Assembly (NCBI RefSeq): GCF_003058465.1
Contig: NZ_CP028901.1
Coordinates: 2,232,001-2,296,000, forward strand
Direction: 5' to 3'
Source: Orrella marina
GTDB taxonomy: Bacteria > Pseudomonadota > Gammaproteobacteria > Burkholderiales > Burkholderiaceae_B
Length of the DNA stretch: 64,000 nt
The position numbers were made by a program, and so were the translations under genes. The stretch's first letter is position 1. Every line of letters starts with the position of its first letter. The notes below the pieces were generated by a model that was given only the letters and a program-made list of their open reading frames with translations, did no database searches and had not been told where the DNA came from. Shown here one piece after another: positions 26,235 through 36,516 of this stretch.

Positions 26235-27254
26235 ATGTCGCCCACTCTAAGAATATTGCAACTGGTTCCTGCAATACTCCTGTCAGCTGGATGTGCAACC
26301 TCCGTTTCTCAGGAGTCTACACCCAACGCGGACTATGCAGCAGCCCCTGCCGAAGTTTCCCTGACCGATACGAAGCACTCAACAGGCCGACCCACTTTGG
26401 ACGGACCATCCGCTGACGAGGTACTTTCACAACCCCTGTCCGGATTCATGGCTCGCTCGGATGTGCAAGCTTTCTACAGAAAACTGATCTCGGAGCGTGA
26501 TCTGCCTGCGCAGTCTGTTGCTGACCTACTCGCGAACGCCCAGTTTCAGCCAACAACGGTTCGCCTCATGACACCTCGTGCTGCAGGAGGCGGACGGATT
26601 GTGCGGGACTGGCCTACTTACAGGAAACGGTTCGTGGAACCTGTGCGCATCGAACGCGGTATTGCGTTCATGCAGCAGTACCACGATCAGCTCAAGGTCG
26701 CAGAAAACAGGTACGGCGTACCGGCCAGCATCATTGCTGCGATCATAGGAGTCGAGACGCTATACGGCAGTCACATGGGTAACTTTCGGGTTCTGGATTC
26801 CATCACAACACTGGCTTTCAACTATCCTGAGCACCCGCGCCGGGATGAGCGGGTGAATCTGTTTCGAAATCAGCTTTCGGATCTGATTGAACTGCACGTC
26901 GACGGCCGACTCGATGCGAACAAGCAGCTTGGATCGTTTGCCGGGGCAATCGGCATTCCTCAATTCATGCCGACCAGCATCAAGGAGTATGCGGTTTCAA
27001 CCAATCCGCAACAACGTGTCAACCTTGAGTACAACGTTGACGATGCCATTCTGTCAGTTGCGAATTTTTTACGTCGGCATGGATGGGTGCCTGGTGCCCC
27101 CGTGTTTGCTCCCGCAAGGCTGCCAACTGATGCGAGCCATCTAGTTGACGGGGGTCTTTCGCCAAACACGACTTGGGCTCAGCTGCTCAAGGAGGGAGCC
27201 AGACTCAACCCTGGCGCTAGTGCTCAGTCCTGGGCCCATCTGCCACTAGGGTGA
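26235..27254 (+). CDS. mltB: Membrane-bound lytic murein transglycosylase B
   Basis: This outer-membrane lipoprotein cleaves peptidoglycan glycan strands to form 1,6-anhydromuropeptides. The 339-aa protein has a lipobox (LLSAGC) at residues 15-20. The catalytic glutamate is in IIGVETLYGSHMGNFRVLD, followed by GSFAGAIGIPQFMPTS, both typical of SLT_3-type MltB. I chose ATG 26235 because it gives the signal peptide; upstream in-frame ATGs at 26202 and 26229 would add a polar extension. Confidence 0.92.
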   Translation: MSPTLRILQLVPAILLSAGCATSVSQESTPNADYAAAPAEVSLTDTKHSTGRPTLDGPSADEVLSQPLSGFMARSDVQAFYRKLISERDLPAQSVADLLANAQFQPTTVRLMTPRAAGGGRIVRDWPTYRKRFVEPVRIERGIAFMQQYHDQLKVAENRYGVPASIIAAIIGVETLYGSHMGNFRVLDSITTLAFNYPEHPRRDERVNLFRNQLSDLIELHVDGRLDANKQLGSFAGAIGIPQFMPTSIKEYAVSTNPQQRVNLEYNVDDAILSVANFLRRHGWVPGAPVFAPARLPTDASHLVDGGLSPNTTWAQLLKEGARLNPGASAQSWAHLPLG

Positions 27255-27469
27255 TTGACCTTCCAACCGCCAGAACCGGACAGGTGGAATACCGTGTTGC
27301 CACACCCAACTTTTTTGCGCTGACGCATTACAACCGCAGCTATTTCTACGCAACGTCGGTTGCTGAACTGGCCCAAGCCATCTCGCAATAGAGATAGCCG
27401 AGCCAGCATGACGCCTGAGCCCGGAGTCGGACGCCACATCGGACCGGCTGTATGTTCAGAAACCTGGCG

Positions 27470-28393
27470 TCAGAGCTGCTGATTGAAGATCCCTGTTGAG
27501 AGGTACCGGTCGCCGCGATCACAAACGATAAACACAATAGTCGAGTTTCTGACGCGTGAAGCGACGCGCAGTGCTGCAACCAAAGCACCGGCTGCTGAAA
27601 CACCTGCGCAAATCCCTTCAATCGCGGCGAGCTGTCTGGTCATGTCTTCCGCTTCTAGTTGCTCAATGATTTCGAACTGATCTACTTTTGATCGATCATA
27701 GATCTTCGGGAGGTACGCCTCTGGCCACGCCCGGATTCCGGGTATCTGTGAGCCCTCGGCCGGTTGCGCGCCCACAATCTGTATATCGGCGTTGCGAGAC
27801 TTGAGATAACGAGACGTGCCCATGATGGTTCCGGTGGTTCCCATGGCACTTACAAAATGCGTGACCTGTCCACTAGTCTGGTTCCAGATCTCCGGTCCTG
27901 TCGTCTTGAAGTGAGCCAATGGATTGTCCGGGTTAGCGAACTGATCCAGAACCTTGCCCTTGCCTTCTTTCTCCATTTGCGCAGCAAGATCACGGGCAAA
28001 CTCCATCCCACCTTTCTCTGCTGGCGTCAATATCAACTCCGCGCCATAGGCAGTCATAGACGCACGACGCTCAAGCGAGAGGTTGTCAGGCATGATCAGT
28101 ATCATCTTGTAGCCACGCATCGCAGCCACCATTGCCAGTGCAATGCCTGTATTGCCACTGGTTGCCTCGATCAGCGTATCGCCTGGCTTGATCTCCCCGC
28201 GCTTTTCAGCTTCGACGATCATGGATAGTGCCGGACGGTCCTTGACCGATCCAGCCGGATTGTTGCCTTCCATCTTGGCCAGAATGACATTTCCACGGGC
28301 TTCACCAAGGTCTCCAGGAAGCCGTTGCAAGCGGATCAGTGGCGTCTTGCCGACAGTCTGCTCAATCGTTGGGTATTGCGAAAAATCGTTCAT
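27470..28393 (-). CDS. cysM: Cysteine synthase B (O-acetylserine/thiosulfate sulfhydrylase)
   Basis: This PLP enzyme makes cysteine from O-acetylserine and sulfide, and S-sulfocysteine from thiosulfate. The 307-aa protein has the PLP-lysine motif NNPAGSVKDRPALSM, the substrate loop ATSGNTGIAL and the phosphate-binding GTTGTIMGTSRYL. Length and motif wording fit CysM rather than CysK. It overlaps no neighbour; 832 bp without a convincing gene precede it. Confidence 0.95.
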   Translation of the reverse strand: MNDFSQYPTIEQTVGKTPLIRLQRLPGDLGEARGNVILAKMEGNNPAGSVKDRPALSMIVEAEKRGEIKPGDTLIEATSGNTGIALAMVAAMRGYKMILIMPDNLSLERRASMTAYGAELILTPAEKGGMEFARDLAAQMEKEGKGKVLDQFANPDNPLAHFKTTGPEIWNQTSGQVTHFVSAMGTTGTIMGTSRYLKSRNADIQIVGAQPAEGSQIPGIRAWPEAYLPKIYDRSKVDQFEIIEQLEAEDMTRQLAAIEGICAGVSAAGALVAALRVASRVRNSTIVFIVCDRGDRYLSTGIFNQQL

Positions 28394-29225
28394 CAGAGAT
28401 CCGGGAGGTTCTTAACATCAATATTCGCGCCGGAAACACCACAACTGTCCTTCCAGCACACGTAGTCGAAATTCTAGTGGCAATGACACGTCTGTCGCTG
28501 ATTGCCACCAGCAAAATGTACACTTCCGTCGACTCTAGCACTTTTTACGGAAGGTCAATCAACGCAGGGGTAACCTTGCGCTCACCTCGCGCCCTTGCCT
28601 TGTCAGGTCTGGCCTGGTCGCGCCTGCCTGATGTCAATCGGCGCGAACGCGTACGCCGCTTTGAGTGTCGTTTGCCACATTCTTCGAGACGGCCTGGATT
28701 TCCCGTTTCGCCGTAGCCAAACTCCGTGGAAGTACTAAATTGCCTCTTGGCCTGTCTTCGCCCACGGCGAACTCCGGAGCGATACCGGCAAGCACTCGCT
28801 CCCCTGCCTGCAGCAGACTCTCGCGCAGGCGCGGAGTGTGACTGTCTGGCTATCAGAACAGTCGAATGCGCTCCTGCCTGAGTTTGAATGACCGCATCAT
28901 CTTTCGACCTTGCGCTCGACCAGGCATTCAATGAGGTTCCCTGCACAGTCGCTAAAAGCAACACGCTGGCCACTGCTCTGCCAAGTCTCGATGCGAATCC
29001 TCTGTTCGCCTGGCCGACAAGACCATCGCAACCAATTGTTCGTAGAGACAGCCACAAAAGCCGTTTCCACAGATAGCCAATGCCACCCTTACCCTTAAAA
29101 AATGAAGCGGCGGCCTGATTATGTAAGCTGAGCATAGAAGAGTGTCATCGCAATCAAGAGATGCCAATTCTTCCACCCCGAGCGCATATCGATCAGTCGT
29201 GTTGTCCGCCTTTATCCACTGTGAT
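28394..29225. other. Non-coding or decayed stretch between hldD and cysM
   Basis: No intact gene can be supported in these 832 bp. On the minus strand, coding-like pieces appear in different frames: VETAFVAVSTNNWLRW and RIRIETWQSSGQRVAFSDC near 28990-29070, and RESLLQAGERVLAGIAPEFA through QAVSKNVANDTQSGVRVRAD, ending at a stop near 28641. Their order is compatible with one gene broken by frameshifts, but I do not recognise the family. The 196-codon open frame across this stretch has unlikely composition. Confidence 0.4.
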
Positions 29226-30239
29226 TCATGCTGCAGAATCGAGCATCAGATGTCCATTGCTGACCTGGTACCGAATGTAGTCCGCAACACCTGACTGTAC
29301 GCTTTTGAATTCTGCTGTGTATCCGCTTGCCCTCAAGGCACTCATGTCTGCCTGGGTGTAGCTCTGGTAACGTCCTTTGAGATCGTCAGGAAAAGGAACG
29401 TACTGGATCAAGCCCTCGTTCACCAGATCGCCTAGCGATAGCTTTTCCTGCCCCCTCAACTCTCTCAGGGTATTCACCACCGAAGACGCCACGTCATTGA
29501 AAGGCTGGGCACGCCCTGTCCCGCAATTGAAGATCCCGTTGATTTCCGGGTGTTCCAGAAAATGCAGATTGACCGATACGACATCATCAACTGAAATGAA
29601 GTCCCGCATCTGTCCACCGTCATCGTATCCATCCCAGCCAGCAAACAATCTGACACTACCAGAGGTCAGAAACTGGTTCATATTGTGGAACGCCACAGAA
29701 GCCATCCGACCCTTATGCTGCTCGTGCGGCCCATACACATTAAAGTATCGTAGTCCGACAGCCTGCGCTGCGAGCCTGTCGGACCGACCGCGAACGACCT
29801 GATCAAACAGGAATTTTGAATATCCATAGACGTTCAGTGGCTTCTCATTGGCCAGCGCCTCGACATAGTTCGGTCCGGCGCCATAGACAGCTGCAGACGA
29901 TGCATAAATGAAAGGGACTCGCCGCGACTGAGCCCATTCGAACAACTCGCGGGTGACGCGGTAGTTGTTGTCCATCATGTATTGACCGTTGCGCTCCGTC
30001 GTATCCGAGCACGCTCCCTGGTGGAAGACAGCCTCTACCTTACTCAGTGCATTCTCAGTGACGAGACGTCGAAACTCGTCCTTGTGAAGGTAATCTGCCA
30101 CCTGACAGCCAACCAGATTCACAAACTTGTCTCCGTCCGTCAGGTCGTCGACCGCCAGAATATTTCTGTACCCGCGGGCATTGAGTCCCCGTACCAGATT
30201 GGACCCGATAAACCCCGCTGCCCCAGTCACGATAATCAT
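29226..30239 (-). CDS. hldD: ADP-L-glycero-D-manno-heptose 6-epimerase
   Basis: HldD converts ADP-D,D-heptose to ADP-L,D-heptose, the last step in making the inner-core LPS sugar. The 337-aa SDR-type protein begins [19 protein letters not shown] (NAD-binding glycine motif) and has the catalytic YGYSK and [18 protein letters not shown]. Its ATG overlaps the hldE stop by 4 bp, so the frame open to 30311 is not the true start. Confidence 0.95.
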   Translation of the reverse strand: MIIVTGAAGFIGSNLVRGLNARGYRNILAVDDLTDGDKFVNLVGCQVADYLHKDEFRRLVTENALSKVEAVFHQGACSDTTERNGQYMMDNNYRVTRELFEWAQSRRVPFIYASSAAVYGAGPNYVEALANEKPLNVYGYSKFLFDQVVRGRSDRLAAQAVGLRYFNVYGPHEQHKGRMASVAFHNMNQFLTSGSVRLFAGWDGYDDGGQMRDFISVDDVVSVNLHFLEHPEINGIFNCGTGRAQPFNDVASSVVNTLRELRGQEKLSLGDLVNEGLIQYVPFPDDLKGRYQSYTQADMSALRASGYTAEFKSVQSGVADYIRYQVSNGHLMLDSAA

Positions 30240-31168
30240 TCCATTTCCTCCGCTGTAACGGTCGATGTTCCTAATTTGCCGACTACGATGCCTCCTGCGC
30301 GGTTGGCCCATCGCATGGCTGTGTCCCAGGATGCGCCTACCGCCTTCATCACAGCAAGGGTCGCCAGCACGGTGTCACCCGCTCCCGACACATCGAAGAC
30401 TTCGTGCGCCAGCGCGTCGACATGATCTCTACTATCCTCTGTAAAGAGCGTCATGCCTTGTTCGGAGCGTGTGACGAGCAAAGCTTCAAGCGAGAGCAAT
30501 TTTCTGAGCGCCTGCGCCTTTCTCTCAAGCTCATCCTCATCAGTCCAGGAACCGACCGCCTGCTGCATCTCGAGTCGATTTGGTGTGACAAGGCCAGCAC
30601 CACGATAACGTGTGTAATCCGATCCTTTGGGATCGACAAGCACGAGCACACCGGCCTCCTGAGCTGCAACGATAAGTTCCTGCACTCGACCAAGGGCGCC
30701 TTTTGCATAGTCAGACAGAATCAGAACATCTGCACTGTCAAGTTGGGCCCTCGCAATCTGATTCAATCTGGCAACACAATCTGATGTTGGTGCCTGCTCA
30801 AAATCCACCCGGACCATCTGCTGCTGACGGGCGATGACCCGCATCTTGACGATGGTTGGAAACGAGTCGTCCTCGACCAGCGCATGAGTGACTCCATCCT
30901 CGTCCAACAGCTTCTGAACTTTTTCACCAGCCTCATCACGACCAACAATTCCGATCAGCGTGACTTGAGCACCCAGTGCGCGCGCGTTTCTTGCTACGTT
31001 TGCTGCGCCTCCCAGGCGGTCCTCTCTACGTGCGACATGCACAACCGGAACAGGTGCCTCGGGTGAGATCCGTTCAACTTCTCCGAACCAATATCGGTCC
31101 AGCATGATGTCACCCACGACCAGAATGCGTGCTTCACGGATCTGTTCACGCGGAAACTTGTTCATCAT
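30236..31168 (-). CDS. hldE: D-glycero-beta-D-manno-heptose-7-phosphate kinase
   Basis: The protein phosphorylates heptose 7-phosphate at C1 in LPS core synthesis. The 310-aa sequence is a single ribokinase-family (PfkB) domain: [29 protein letters not shown] and the ATP motif [13 protein letters not shown]. The nucleotidyltransferase half fused to it in enterobacterial HldE is missing, as in other betaproteobacteria where a separate hldC supplies it. The start is MMNKFP at 31168 or 31165; the frame open to 31426 is non-conserved. It is translationally coupled to hldD. Confidence 0.92.
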   Translation of the reverse strand: MMNKFPREQIREARILVVGDIMLDRYWFGEVERISPEAPVPVVHVARREDRLGGAANVARNARALGAQVTLIGIVGRDEAGEKVQKLLDEDGVTHALVEDDSFPTIVKMRVIARQQQMVRVDFEQAPTSDCVARLNQIARAQLDSADVLILSDYAKGALGRVQELIVAAQEAGVLVLVDPKGSDYTRYRGAGLVTPNRLEMQQAVGSWTDEDELERKAQALRKLLSLEALLVTRSEQGMTLFTEDSRDHVDALAHEVFDVSGAGDTVLATLAVMKAVGASWDTAMRWANRAGGIVVGKLGTSTVTAEEME

Positions 31169-31435
31169 CTTGCGCGGGAAACCCCGGCCTTGATGCCGGG
31201 GCAGGGATAGCGCAGCACGAATCACGTGCCCTCTTGATCCCGCATCTCCATTCAATATTGCTATCTTCTTGTTGCGGAAACTTTCCCGTAGCTGTCTGGA
31301 TCGAGAAAGCCAGGAGTTGAGTCTCCGGGCTCCACCCTCAGACAAAATATTCACAGTTGTCCAACAGCAAAGCCACCGACCACGAAACCAATCGGCAGAG
31401 GAAGAAACTGATTCGCTCTGCAGCATGTTCCTTTC

Positions 31436-32665
31436 TTAAGGTGAAGTGAGTGAAGACAACTCTTCAAGCCGTCGAGGAGGGTATGTTTCCCAGCCATGAC
31501 ATCCCGGACACTGCCAATAATACTGGCGTGCCTGAAAACCGCACACACGGCATGCGTATCTGTCCAGTCTTTTGGTGTGTCGATTGACAAGCTGATGTAC
31601 GAGCGCGGGTTCAAGAGAAAAATCCTCACCCTTGCTGACAGCCACAGCACCGTCCTGCTTTGCTTCGACCCCGAGGGCGCGATCCAGTGCCAGCAAACTT
31701 GGATGACTTGTCAGCGCCGAACGCATGAACTCCCAGGCGGCCTGGCTTCCGTGCAGATGATGCAACATTCTGAACACGACGCTGGCAAGGTCCAGAGATG
31801 GAAATTTGCGATAGTGTTCAAGCAACCGGTTCAGCAGTAGCTCACACTCACCGGTCCGCTGAAAACTGGCTTCAAGGCTTTCCGCCACCAGACTGGCATA
31901 CTCGGGGGCATCACTGAGGATTTCGAGCAAAGATTTGCGTTGCGCTTTCGTGTCACCGTTTCTTCCGGCGATCTCTGCCAGAATCATGAGTATCCGGGCT
32001 TTCGATGCACTGGTCGGCGTCTGTTCGGACTTTACAGCCTGCTCGGCCAGACGGATAGCTCCCATCGCATCGTCCAGACCAGGTGGATTACTGCTTAAAG
32101 CAATCTCGGCCATTTCGCAGTGATAGTGAACACTCTGGGCAATCGGTTCGCCCGTCAGTCTTCCAAGTTTACTGACCGCCTCGATCGCCCGGGGCCAGTC
32201 ATGCTCGGACTCATAGATACGCACGAGCGCCCTGACTGCCTGTTCGTTAAAGGCTGTGTCCTGTAACTCCTTGTACGCCATTTCTGCCCTGTCAAGCATG
32301 CCAGCTTTCAGAAAGTCCTGTGCAATCTCGTGAAGGGCGTGTTCACGGTCACGAGCAGGCAGATCAGAGCGAGACAACAGACTTTGATGAACTCGAATCG
32401 CCCGTTCCATCTCACCGCGTCTGCGGAACAAGCTACCAAGCGCAAAGTGCAACTCAGTCGTCTCAGGGTCAAGCTTCGCAACCTCGACGAAAGCGTCAAT
32501 TGCCCTGTCCGGTTGCTCGTTTAAAAGAAAGTTCAATCCTCTGAAATATGAATCAGGCAGGTTTCTGCTTTCATTGAGCATATGACGCAAGTCGAACCGG
32601 GCTGCAAGCCAGCCCAATCCGAATAACAGCGGCATGAAAATAAGCCACCAGGATTCAAAGTCCAT
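31436..32665 (-). CDS. lapB: LPS assembly protein LapB (YciM)
   Basis: LapB is anchored in the inner membrane and controls LpxC turnover, balancing LPS with phospholipid synthesis. The 409-aa protein has an N-terminal membrane helix (FMPLLFGLGWLAARFD), about seven tetratricopeptide repeats (residues 35-330) and a C-terminal rubredoxin-like metal-binding module (CRVCG and CPGC). It starts 13 bp after lapA, the usual lapAB arrangement. Confidence 0.94.
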   Translation of the reverse strand: MDFESWWLIFMPLLFGLGWLAARFDLRHMLNESRNLPDSYFRGLNFLLNEQPDRAIDAFVEVAKLDPETTELHFALGSLFRRRGEMERAIRVHQSLLSRSDLPARDREHALHEIAQDFLKAGMLDRAEMAYKELQDTAFNEQAVRALVRIYESEHDWPRAIEAVSKLGRLTGEPIAQSVHYHCEMAEIALSSNPPGLDDAMGAIRLAEQAVKSEQTPTSASKARILMILAEIAGRNGDTKAQRKSLLEILSDAPEYASLVAESLEASFQRTGECELLLNRLLEHYRKFPSLDLASVVFRMLHHLHGSQAAWEFMRSALTSHPSLLALDRALGVEAKQDGAVAVSKGEDFSLEPALVHQLVNRHTKRLDRYACRVCGFQARQYYWQCPGCHGWETYPPRRLEELSSLTSP

Positions 32666-32678
32666 TTTCTATCGCTAT

Positions 32679-33008
32679 TCAAAGAGGCGTTGTGCCTGAT
32701 GGTGATGTCGGTGAGACTACGCTCGCTGACGATTCCCCTGTCGGGTTGCCAGGCTTGGTACTCGCGCGCGCAAGATCCTTGCGCAAGCGGCCAGATTCAC
32801 GCCAGCGTTTCCATCTTCCGGGCAACATCAATACTGCGCCAAAAGCAGTTCCCGCTACAAATGCCAGCAGGATGACCACAATCAGTGGGACATCTGCCAG
32901 ACGGTATCCGTCATAGAAAATTACGTCCACCGGCGTGATGTTCTTGAATGCAAAAAAGAGAACCGCTATAAAAATAACGAGGCGAATGGTCCAGACCACA
33001 TATCTCAT
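32679..33008 (-). CDS. lapA: LapA family inner-membrane protein (DUF1049)
   Basis: The 109-aa protein has two membrane helices (residues 5-22 and 42-64) around a short periplasmic loop (FKNITPVDVIFYDGYRLADV), then a basic and Ser/Pro-rich cytoplasmic tail. It acts with LapB. ATG 33008 has GGAG eight bases upstream; a GTG at 33017 is an alternative. In relatives it follows ihfB directly; here intron and IS66 DNA separates them. Confidence 0.88.
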   Translation of the reverse strand: MRYVVWTIRLVIFIAVLFFAFKNITPVDVIFYDGYRLADVPLIVVILLAFVAGTAFGAVLMLPGRWKRWRESGRLRKDLARASTKPGNPTGESSASVVSPTSPSGTTPL

Positions 33009-33377
33009 GACGATCACTCCAGGGTGTCAGGGTACGGAAACAGTCGTAGAAGGAGCTAATTGGACATTGTATAACCGTGTTGGCAAGCATCCGGCTCAAG
33101 AAAGCCATACTCCCCTCACTTTGGGTCTGACAGGTCACCAAATCGGCATAGGGGGTAGCCCGTAGGCTACACCCCTGCCACACCTCCCGGCATGCGGGCC
33201 CGCACCGGGCGGTTCGAGAAGTTGAGGTCATGAGAGTCGGGGTAGACCCAGCCGGTCAAAGTACGCAATCATCAGAACGCCATTGAGGGTCTTCGCGCTG
33301 TTGGTAAGCGAACGGTGAACACATATTGAGGGCAAATCCAGGATGGCCGATCATGTTGGCATGTAACTCTTCAGGAC

Positions 33378-33767
33378 ATGCCCATGACCGAGCTCCACTC
33401 TGCGGTGAACCCACCAACGTCGCGTCGCCGATATAGCGCGCAATTCAAATCCGATGCTGTCCAGGCCTGTCTGGCTCCCGGTGCGGTCATCGCCCACGTC
33501 GCCAGGCAACTCGGCATCAACTACAAGATGCTCGGTCACTGGGTCAATCGCCACCGACGGCAGTTGGCGCAGGACAAGCCCGCGTTTGTCCTCTGGTCAC
33601 CTTCAGAGCGCGAGCCGATCCCGGATCAGGCTTTGAGTTCGCCGCCACAAATGCATCGTGAGCCTATTCGTGTGAGTTGCTCACGTGGCAATCAACAAGT
33701 GAGGATCGAATGGCCGGTGAGTGATGGCCAGCAATGTGCCGAGTTCTTGCGGGAGTGGCTGCGATGA
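33378..33767 (+). CDS. tnpA: IS66 accessory protein TnpA
   Basis: The 129-aa protein has a helix-turn-helix of the transposase_8 type: YSAQFKSDAVQACLAPGA and VARQLGINYKMLGHWVNRHR. It probably binds the IS66 ends. Its TGA overlaps the tnpB ATG, indicating coupled translation. Confidence 0.88.
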   Translation: MPMTELHSAVNPPTSRRRYSAQFKSDAVQACLAPGAVIAHVARQLGINYKMLGHWVNRHRRQLAQDKPAFVLWSPSEREPIPDQALSSPPQMHREPIRVSCSRGNQQVRIEWPVSDGQQCAEFLREWLR

Positions 33768-34099
33768 TGCGCATCGAACAATACTGGCTCGCGCGCGACC
33801 CGATCGATATGCGCGCAGGCATGGAAACCATGCTGGGCAAGGTCGTGTCGGTGTTTGGTGCAGCCCAGGCTCATCACGCCTATTTGTTTACCAATCGACG
33901 AGGCAACCGGATCAAGGTTCTGATCACCGATGGGTTTGGGGTCTGGGTGGCCGCACGACGGTTGCATGATGGTGGGTTTACCTGGACGCAATCGACGGGT
34001 AGTAGCCGGTTGGAGATGACCCAAAGTCAGTTCGATGCACTGGTGCTCGGGCTGCCTTGGCAGCGGGTGTCGAAGGGCGAGATCGTACGCTATGCGTAG
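33764..34099 (+). CDS. tnpB: IS66 accessory protein TnpB
   Basis: The 111-aa protein is the IS66 Orf2 type: DPIDMRAGMETMLGKV, AYLFTNRRGNRIKVL and DGFGVWVAARRLHDGGFTW are the family wording. It is required for IS66 transposition in known elements, with no defined enzymatic role. The start at 33764 overlaps the tnpA stop. Confidence 0.92.
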   Translation: MMRIEQYWLARDPIDMRAGMETMLGKVVSVFGAAQAHHAYLFTNRRGNRIKVLITDGFGVWVAARRLHDGGFTWTQSTGSSRLEMTQSQFDALVLGLPWQRVSKGEIVRYA

Positions 34100-34196
34100 C
34101 GATTTCACGACTCAGATTTGACCGAATTTCTCTATATAAATCAATTGGCAATTGTGCCAATGGCGAGATACTTTCGCGCATGTAATACTGTTTCCC

Positions 34197-35777
34197 ATGA
34201 TCACTGACACCACCGCATTGGAGCACTTGGACGAGCAGGCCCTCAGGCGCCTGGCGCAAGAACTCATGTCGACTGTCGGTGCACAATCCCAGGTGCTGGC
34301 CGAGCACGAACGGGTACTGCGTGAGCGTGATCAGTTGATCAACGAGAAGGATCTCAAGATCGCTCGCCTCACCCAGGAGATTGCAGTGTATCGACGCTGG
34401 CGCTTTGACAAGCGCAGCGAAGCCTTCAAGGGCGCGCAACGCAGCCTGTTTGACGAAGACATCGATGCGGACCTGGCTGCCATGCAGGCTGAACTGGCCG
34501 CTTTGTTGCCCAAGAACGACAAACCGGCTGCACCCAAGGACAAACCCAGGCGCAACACATTTCCGCCGGAACTGCCTCGCACCGAGTTCCATCACGAGCC
34601 TGAGACCACCACCTGTGGATGTGGCTGTGCGCTCAAGCGTATTGGCGAAGATGTCAGCGAGAAGCTGGACTACACGCCGGGCGTGTTTACGGTGGAACGT
34701 CACATCCGCGGCAAGTGGGCTTGTGCCGCTTGCCAGACGCTAACCCAGGCACCGGTGCCCCCACACATCATCGACAAGGGCATCCCGACCCCCGGTCTGC
34801 TAGCCCATGTCATGGTGGCCAAGTATCAGGACCATCTGCCTTTGTACCGTCAGGAGCGCATCTTCGGACGAGCTGGCCTGGAGATTCCGCGTTCGACATT
34901 GTCGCAATGGGTCGGTGTCTGTGGTGTGCGCTTGCAACCCCTGGTTGATGCATTACGCCAGTGCATGCTAAAGCTGCCAGTGTTGCATGCCGATGAAACC
35001 CACGTGCCGATGCTCAAACCCGGTTCGGGCAAGACCCATCGCTCGTTTATCTGGACATACGTCTCGGGTCGGTTCGAGCAGCTCAAAGCTGTCATTTACG
35101 AGTTCCATGACAATCGGGGCAAAGTCAATCCCGAGTCGTTTCTGGCAGGCTGGAAAGGTCAGTTGGTTTGCGACGCCTATGGTGGTTACCACGGTCTGAT
35201 GGCCGAGGGTGTGACGCACATTGGTTGCATGGCGCATGCCAGAAGATATTTCTTCGACTTGCACAAGGCAACGGGTAGTGATGTGGCTGATCAGGCGCTG
35301 GTGATCATCCGGGAGCTCTACAACATCGAACGGGATTGCAAGGATCTTGATACTCAGGCGCGATGGCGAATCAGGCAAACTCGCAGCAAACCGATCATGG
35401 AAAGATATCGTGCCTGGCTGGTATCCCAGCGACTGCTCGCAACAGATGGCACGCAGTTGGCCAAGGCGATCGACTATAGCCTGAAGCATTGGCCGGCATT
35501 GGTTCGCTATCTGGAGGACGGTCAGCTGCCGATAGACAATAATTCAGCTGAGTCCGAAATTCGTCCAGTTGCCGTGGGCCGCTCCAATTGGCAATTCGCC
35601 GGATCCTTGCGCGCAGGAAAGCGTGCCGCAGCGGTGATGAGTCTGATCCAGAGTGCTCGCCTGAACGGGCATGATCCTTACGTCTATTTGAAAGACATCT
35701 TCACGCGACTGCCCACTCATCCGAACAGTCGGATTGAAGAACTGCTGCCTCACAACTGGACCGCACCGACAGTTTGA
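34197..35777 (+). CDS. tnpC: IS66 transposase TnpC
   Basis: The 526-aa DDE transposase has an N-terminal leucine-rich coiled coil (residues 15-70), a zinc-finger-like region (CGCGCALKRI and CAACQTL) and the catalytic core with Asp in LHADETHVPM, Asp in CDAYGGYHGL and Glu in NSAESEIRPVAVGRSNW. ATG 34197 is preferred to the upstream ATG at 34152, which adds non-conserved residues. It ends 32 bp before the right terminal repeat. Confidence 0.94.
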   Translation: MITDTTALEHLDEQALRRLAQELMSTVGAQSQVLAEHERVLRERDQLINEKDLKIARLTQEIAVYRRWRFDKRSEAFKGAQRSLFDEDIDADLAAMQAELAALLPKNDKPAAPKDKPRRNTFPPELPRTEFHHEPETTTCGCGCALKRIGEDVSEKLDYTPGVFTVERHIRGKWACAACQTLTQAPVPPHIIDKGIPTPGLLAHVMVAKYQDHLPLYRQERIFGRAGLEIPRSTLSQWVGVCGVRLQPLVDALRQCMLKLPVLHADETHVPMLKPGSGKTHRSFIWTYVSGRFEQLKAVIYEFHDNRGKVNPESFLAGWKGQLVCDAYGGYHGLMAEGVTHIGCMAHARRYFFDLHKATGSDVADQALVIIRELYNIERDCKDLDTQARWRIRQTRSKPIMERYRAWLVSQRLLATDGTQLAKAIDYSLKHWPALVRYLEDGQLPIDNNSAESEIRPVAVGRSNWQFAGSLRAGKRAAAVMSLIQSARLNGHDPYVYLKDIFTRLPTHPNSRIEELLPHNWTAPTV

Positions 35778-36516
35778 GCTCTGTCAACCTGTCTTGCCCG
35801 GACGCTTACCGCTGTTGCGCCACCATCGCCGTGAGTTTGCGGCAATCCTGTGCGCTTGCACATGACTGGCCCCCATGGCGATGAGTTCCCGGTACATGGT
35901 CTTGCCACGCTTGCATTGCCTGCGCTTGATGGCCCGCAGCCGGTGACGTATCCATTGATCCAGCTCTCGCCAGACTCCTGGAGTTTGCGCCAGTTGGAAG
36001 TAGGCCTTCCAGCCAAGAATGTACGGGCGTAGCCGATCGACGATCTGCTGCATGCTTTGTCCGGCACTGCGACGGGTCAGACTCCGGATCTGATGTTTGA
36101 ACTTGTCCAGAGCTTTTGTCGCCACCTTGCGCTTGACGACCCCTCTCGGAGCCCGCCAGAGACTGTACCCAAGGAACTTGCGCTGACTGAACACACTGGC
36201 CACCGCACTTTTGGTCTCGTTGACCTTGAGCCGCAGCTTTGTGTAAAGCTTTCGCAGCACGGCCATCACCCGCTCACCCGCGCGACGACTTGCGACGTAC
36301 ACATTGCAGTCATCGGCATATCGGGCGAACCGATGGCCTCGCCGTTCCAGTTCCTTGTATGCGATTTCTGTTCGTCGGCTCGCAACTTACGCTCCACGCT
36401 TCCTTTCCACGATCGGTCACCCTTTCGCAGTTGCGCTTCACTTTGCTCACTGTGACCAGCTCGCAGCGGGACTTGCACCCGCAGGTGTGCGCCCATGCTG
36501 GGCGCACAATAGAAAA

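Larger units (their letters stand above)
33304..35809 (+). mobile_element. IS66-family insertion sequence, complete, 2506 bp
   Basis: The ends are inverted repeats starting GTAAGCG (33304 left; the complement at 35809 right), and CGCTGTTG is duplicated exactly at 33296-33303 and 35810-35817, the 8-bp duplication typical of IS66. It carries tnpA, tnpB and tnpC on the plus strand. It sits in the last part of the intron reverse transcriptase gene, 25 codons before its end. All three genes are intact, so it looks recently inserted. Confidence 0.95.
33228..36357 (-). pseudogene. Group II intron reverse transcriptase/maturase, N-terminus deleted and split
   Basis: Minus-strand reading begins within the palm domain at KELERRGHRFARYADD, containing the catalytic YADD, and continues through the maturase X domain to RRWWRNS at 35810. 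IS66 interrupts it there. After removing IS66 and one copy of the 8-bp duplication the frame resumes exactly with AKTLNGVLMIAYFDRLGLPRLS and stops at 33228, the usual end of these proteins. The N-terminal half, with the fingers domain and the first catalytic Asp, is absent. Confidence 0.85.
33143..36507 (-). mobile_element. Group II intron (class C-like), internally deleted and split by IS66
   Basis: On the minus strand the intron begins GTGCGCCCAGC at 36507 and continues through domain I wording (GTGACC near 36406, GACGAACAGAAATCGCAT near 36371). Domain V, beginning GAACCGCCCGGTGCGGGCCC near 33215, and domain VI end near 33143. Its 5' end lies 9 bp after the ihfB terminator hairpin, the typical site of class C introns. 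About 850 bp remain once IS66 is removed, so roughly 1 kb (rest of domains I-IV and the N-terminal half of the reverse transcriptase) is missing, with the joint near 36357. It should be immobile. Confidence 0.82.

Noticed and set aside
28545..29135. 196-codon minus-strand open frame between hldD and cysM
   Set aside because: It is rich in Arg, Ser and Gly with no recognisable motif, and better coding signals lie in other frames; not supportable as a gene.
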